Shown here: in pieces, positions 63,425 to 64,000 of the stretch
Layout: the number at the start of each line of letters is the position of its first letter
How positions within the stretch are numbered: the first letter of the stretch is position 1
Assembly (NCBI GenBank): GCA_963204835.1
Contig: CAUJHJ010000033.1
Coordinates: 1-64,000, forward strand
DNA length: 64,000 bases
Reading direction: 5' to 3'
Source of the DNA: Pseudomonadota bacterium
Lineage (GTDB): Bacteria; Pseudomonadota; Gammaproteobacteria; Steroidobacterales; Steroidobacteraceae
Made by a program: the position numbers and the translations under genes
Notes under the pieces: model-generated
Seen by the model: only the letters and a program-made list of their open reading frames with translations
Told to the model about the DNA's origin: nothing
Database searches by the model: none

Positions 63425-63895
63425 ATGAAAAGCCTGTTCGTATCCGCGTTCCTGTTGGCCCTTGCCGCCACCGCCACCGCGGCCGGCCCGGCCCCGGACT
63501 TCAGTGGCACCTGGAAGCTCGACACCACGCGCGGGGAGAACCTCGGCATGATGTCCGCCCTGCAACAGGTGGTCGTGATCACCCAGTCGAAGACCGGGAT
63601 CACGATGAAGGAAGAGACGGACTTCCAGGGCCAGAAGAGTGCGCGCGAGGTGCATTTCGATCTCTCCGGCGCCCCGGTCAGGAACCCGGGTTCCATGGGC
63701 GGCGAGGCCGAGACCGCCGCAAGCGTCGCCGACGGCAAGCTGGTCGTCACCTGGACCACCGAGGGCGCAGTCGCCGGCACGAAGAAGGTGCGCACCGAGA
63801 CGCGCTCGCTCAGTGCGGACGGCCGTACCATGACCGTCGTGAGCTCGCGCGGCACCGGCCAGGATGTCGTCATGGTGTACGGAAAGGCCGAGTGA
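63425..63895 (+). CDS. Small exported protein of unknown function
   Basis: A 156-aa exported protein: signal MKSLFVSAFLLALAATATAA, then beta-rich sequence starting FSGTWKLDTTRGEN, with VVVITQSKTGITMKEET and RTETRSLSADGRTMTVVSS, like a small lipocalin-type or beta-barrel protein. The ATG at 63425 is six bases after GGAG; an ATG at 63413, at the palindrome end, lacks that. It overlaps the next gene as GTGA. Confidence 0.75.
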   Translation: MKSLFVSAFLLALAATATAAGPAPDFSGTWKLDTTRGENLGMMSALQQVVVITQSKTGITMKEETDFQGQKSAREVHFDLSGAPVRNPGSMGGEAETAASVADGKLVVTWTTEGAVAGTKKVRTETRSLSADGRTMTVVSSRGTGQDVVMVYGKAE

Positions 63896-64000
63896 TACGC
63901 CGCGTCGCACTCGTCGCCGCCGCCGCCACGGCGGTCGCCCTCGCGGGCGGCCTCTGGTGGTGGCTGGCGCGCGAGGGCGGGGCGCCCTCCGTTGCCGCAG
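63892..64000 (+). CDS. Membrane-anchored protein, start only (cut by window edge)
   Basis: A GTG at 63892 overlaps the previous stop (GTGA) and opens a frame of 36 codons to the edge: a basic N-terminus IRRVALVAAAATAVALAGG then LWWWLAREGG, a signal or signal anchor. Family cannot be told from this piece. Confidence 0.6.
   Translation, partial: MIRRVALVAAAATAVALAGGLWWWLAREGGAPSVAA

Overview
The window is about 64 kb of very GC-rich, densely packed bacterial chromosome. It looks like a free-living, aerobic gammaproteobacterium, probably of the Xanthomonadales/Nevskiales/Steroidobacteraceae kind. Support for this: an asmA-mutY-yggX gene order typical of gammaproteobacteria, a MexEF-OprN-type efflux operon, two large TonB-dependent receptors, several Tat-exported proteins, and a zinc-uptake locus that starts with a small CxxC protein. 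The placement is an inference from gene content only. I saw no rRNA, IS element, prophage, CRISPR array or origin. No stretch over about 210 bp lacks a gene. Many neighbours on the same strand overlap by 1 to 4 bases at stop/start (TGATG, ATGA, GTGA), so translational coupling is common here.

Layout. 1-6.5 kb: trmB (cut by the left edge) behind an outer-membrane lipoprotein, an MHS-family (KgtP-like) transporter, rhomboid protease, Tat-exported M24 peptidase, a 56-aa membrane protein and gdhA. 6.5-16.3 kb: an accessory uptake locus. A LuxR-type regulator and a GPH-type transporter run leftward. A TonB receptor/Sel1-like protein pair, a second such pair and a Tat-exported flavoprotein dehydrogenase run rightward. 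A CT-N12-AG palindrome lies between the two arms. 16.3-23.7 kb: DUF3598-like protein and LysR regulator, divergent from a MexE/MexF/OMF tripartite efflux operon. 23.7-27.4 kb: a lipoprotein, tRNA-Gly(CCC), a LysR/GST divergent pair, an extradiol dioxygenase (YgiD-like) and a DUF502 membrane protein.

27.4-37.7 kb (all minus): a lipoprotein coupled to a 964-aa Ig-repeat surface metalloprotease, a glycine-zipper protein, an HDOD protein, a GMC oxidoreductase with its Tat-exported small subunit and a membrane partner, type II NADH dehydrogenase, and a methyltransferase resembling the animal NNMT/PNMT family. 37.8-43.9 kb: a seven-PAS sensor kinase overlapping its NarL-type response regulator, then an ECF sigma/anti-sigma/DUF4097 operon. 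44-47.8 kb: a short AsmA, mutY, yggX, a GST-like protein and HdeD. 47.9-51.5 kb: tRNA-Phe, GNAT, glyoxalase-fold protein, MddA-like methyltransferase and a winged-helix/TPR regulator. 51.5-58.7 kb: an unusual M20 homologue, CSS-EAL phosphodiesterase, AhpD-like protein, a JmjC/cupin oxygenase divergent from a sulfotransferase-like gene, and a YcaQ-type DNA glycosylase. 58.6-64 kb: a zinc/manganese ABC uptake locus without an ATPase gene, a PD40 beta-propeller protein and two small exported proteins, the last cut by the right edge.

The features most worth following up are the LuxR/TonB-Sel1 locus with its lux-box-like palindrome, a pair of related long palindromes at 57.5 and 63.4 kb, a LysR regulator with a cysteine-rich tail, the NNMT-like methyltransferase, and the M20 homologue that has lost several metal ligands.
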